In this document: positions 62,819 to 64,000 of the stretch, piece after piece
How positions within the stretch are numbered: position 1 is the stretch's first letter
Layout of the letters: every line of letters begins with the position of its first letter
Assembly: GCA_914767715.1 (NCBI GenBank)
Contig: OU612066.1
Span: 14,389,001 to 14,453,000, forward strand
Source: Membranipora membranacea
Lineage: Eukaryota > Bryozoa > Gymnolaemata > Cheilostomatida > Membraniporidae
Length of the DNA: 64,000 nucleotides
Direction of reading: 5' to 3'
The notes under the pieces: generated by a model
The model's database searches: none
What the model was told of the DNA's origin: nothing
The model's input: the letters and a program-made list of their open reading frames with translations, nothing else
Program-made: the position numbers and the translations under genes

Positions 62819-63137
62819 CACCGGGTAACATGATTTCAATTCATTATTTTATTTCACTAATTATACACGATATTGATGAGGTTATTTTTACTCATTATAA
62901 CTCCTGGATGTGCTCAGACTGTTTCTTCAGTCAATAAAGTAAGGGCGTAATGCTTGCCCTAAGTTATGATCTGAGGTCAGACGCAGTCACCGGTATTGTA
63001 GTGTCGGTGTGATTTGTGTAACATATGGTAGATCTACAAGGAAAGTTAGGCTCTGGTTGAAAGCTAAAGACTAAATTACATTATTATCAGTTAATTTATT
63101 CATAATCAAACAGTGAAGTCCTCTGTATCTACCAGGT

Positions 63138-63268
63138 ATGCTCCGACTCGCCAGCGAAATGAGAGCAACTCGGCGCCCAGTTATGGCTGCCTTGCCTTTA
63201 GGGAACATTAATTGCCAAGTCTGCGGACTGAGACAGACCATGCGGTTTTAACCAACTTTAACCAATCC
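63138..63268 (+). mobile_element. tRNA-derived SINE, third copy, head missing
   Basis: Only the body and tail remain: GCTCCGACTCGCC, GAGAGCAACTCGGCGCC, GCCTTGCCTTTAGGG, CTGCGGACTGAGACAGAC, then a tail TTTTAACCAACTTTAACCAA. The A and B boxes are absent, so this is 5'-truncated. Confidence 0.75.
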
Positions 63269-63435
63269 ACTACCTGCATCTCATCGTTGGTCGTTCTTTC
63301 ATTGGTCATCATCATATGTCAATATGATTCATTGTTGGCCAAGTTTGCTTAACATTAATTATTGTGTCATTGCAAGATCATTTATATTTGACACTCAAGA
63401 ATCTGAATTATTGAAGGGTGACATTCAATTTTGTT

Positions 63436-63459
63436 CAGCACAGCACAGCACAGCACAGC
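63436..63459 (+). repeat. (CAGCA)n microsatellite
   Basis: About five tandem CAGCA units. Confidence 0.85.
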
Positions 63460-63553
63460 GTATCACTATTATAAAATTTATTTATAAGCATGTACAAAAT
63501 TCAGTCCCAGTTAAGACTTACAGAGTTGATCATATTGAGAATACCATATATAG

Positions 63554-63637
63554 TAAACCATCATGCTCTTGCCCCAAGTAATGTGCCATTATAATTTATA
63601 AAATGGCACAAACTTGGCGCAAGAGCGTGATGGTTTA
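63554..63637. repeat. fold-back sequence, arms about 39 bp
   Basis: TAAACCATCATGCTCTTGCC and CCAAGTAATGTGCCATT on the left pair with AATGGCACAAACTTGGCGC and AAGAGCGTGATGGTTTA on the right, leaving a very short AT-rich loop. The whole unit is a single hairpin. Confidence 0.7.
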
Positions 63638-64000
63638 TGTAGACTAGCCATCACCGTATTGTGCGACAGGGGTCATTGTCTGATGATAAGAAAACATTCG
63701 GATGATAAGCTCCAATTATTTCACGTTGCATCGAGATCGTGACCTGATACCAGTAGGCCTTGCGATCATTTGTATTGAAGGTTACATAGTGTGTATGTTA
63801 GTAGGAAGGCAATTACATAGTCTGCAGCAGTGATAAGCTGACTGCAGTTTATAAACTGAAATAAAGAACAAGAAGAAAATAAAGGTTTAACTGATATCTC
63901 TATGGGGAGCATCGAGGATTACCTGGTAGTTTTACTGGTTGATATTTTAAACAGAGTTGGAGCGACATGGAACTACCTTCTACAAATTGTGTGGAGACTG

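Larger units (their letters stand above)
62101..64000. other. repeat-rich right end
   Basis: Contains the hAT-like element, a SINE fragment, a microsatellite and a long fold-back sequence, listed separately. No coding exon recognised. Confidence 0.5.

Noticed and set aside
1-64000. CRISPR array, bacterial operon, prophage or viral genes
   Set aside because: Direct repeats are single short tandem arrays without spacers; all coding sequence is spliced and metazoan in type; no viral or bacterial gene was recognised.

Overview
The window is nuclear DNA of an animal, most likely a marine invertebrate. It is AT-rich. Its genes are split into many short exons with GT-AG introns of about 0.2-3 kb, and the introns carry tRNA-derived SINEs, a decayed LINE and several families of small inverted-repeat elements. 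The proteins are typical of metazoans. The exact phylum cannot be read from the sequence; an eclosion-hormone-like gene would fit an ambulacrarian or an ecdysozoan, but that is only a hint.

Layout. Positions 2,978-22,219 (minus) hold a 16-exon gene for a cGMP-dependent protein kinase (PKG). I could assemble a continuous 840-residue reading frame for it. Inside one of its introns, on the same strand (12,985-13,659), sits a small two-exon gene with its own TATA box and poly(A) signal. It encodes a 121-residue secreted precursor with a six-cysteine domain spaced like eclosion hormone. Positions 22.2-35.4 kb are a gene-poor spacer. Positions 35,405-47,628 (plus) hold a gene for an LRRC74-like leucine-rich-repeat protein of 11 or 12 exons. 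Positions 49,017-59,133 (minus) hold a USP36/USP42-type deubiquitinase gene of 15 or 16 exons, tail-to-tail with the LRR gene. Positions 60.4-62.1 kb (minus) are a 5'-truncated, mutated non-LTR retrotransposon. The remainder, to 64.0 kb, is repeats.

How the genes relate. PKG, the LRR protein and USP36 look like ordinary unrelated neighbours. The exception is the nested gene: insect eclosion hormone acts through a receptor guanylyl cyclase and cGMP, and the host gene encodes the cGMP-dependent kinase. A candidate cGMP-pathway ligand therefore lies inside the gene for a cGMP effector. This is the most notable observation here and needs homology and transcript confirmation.

Repeats. There are three copies of one tRNA-derived SINE family, one of which touches a PKG splice donor. 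There are two copies of an element with hAT-like ends, four copies of a fold-back family with GATCAAG ends, three fragments of a further fold-back family, and several single inverted repeats and minisatellites. One of the GATCAAG elements has a filled and an empty site side by side in a duplicated stretch of LRR intron 1.
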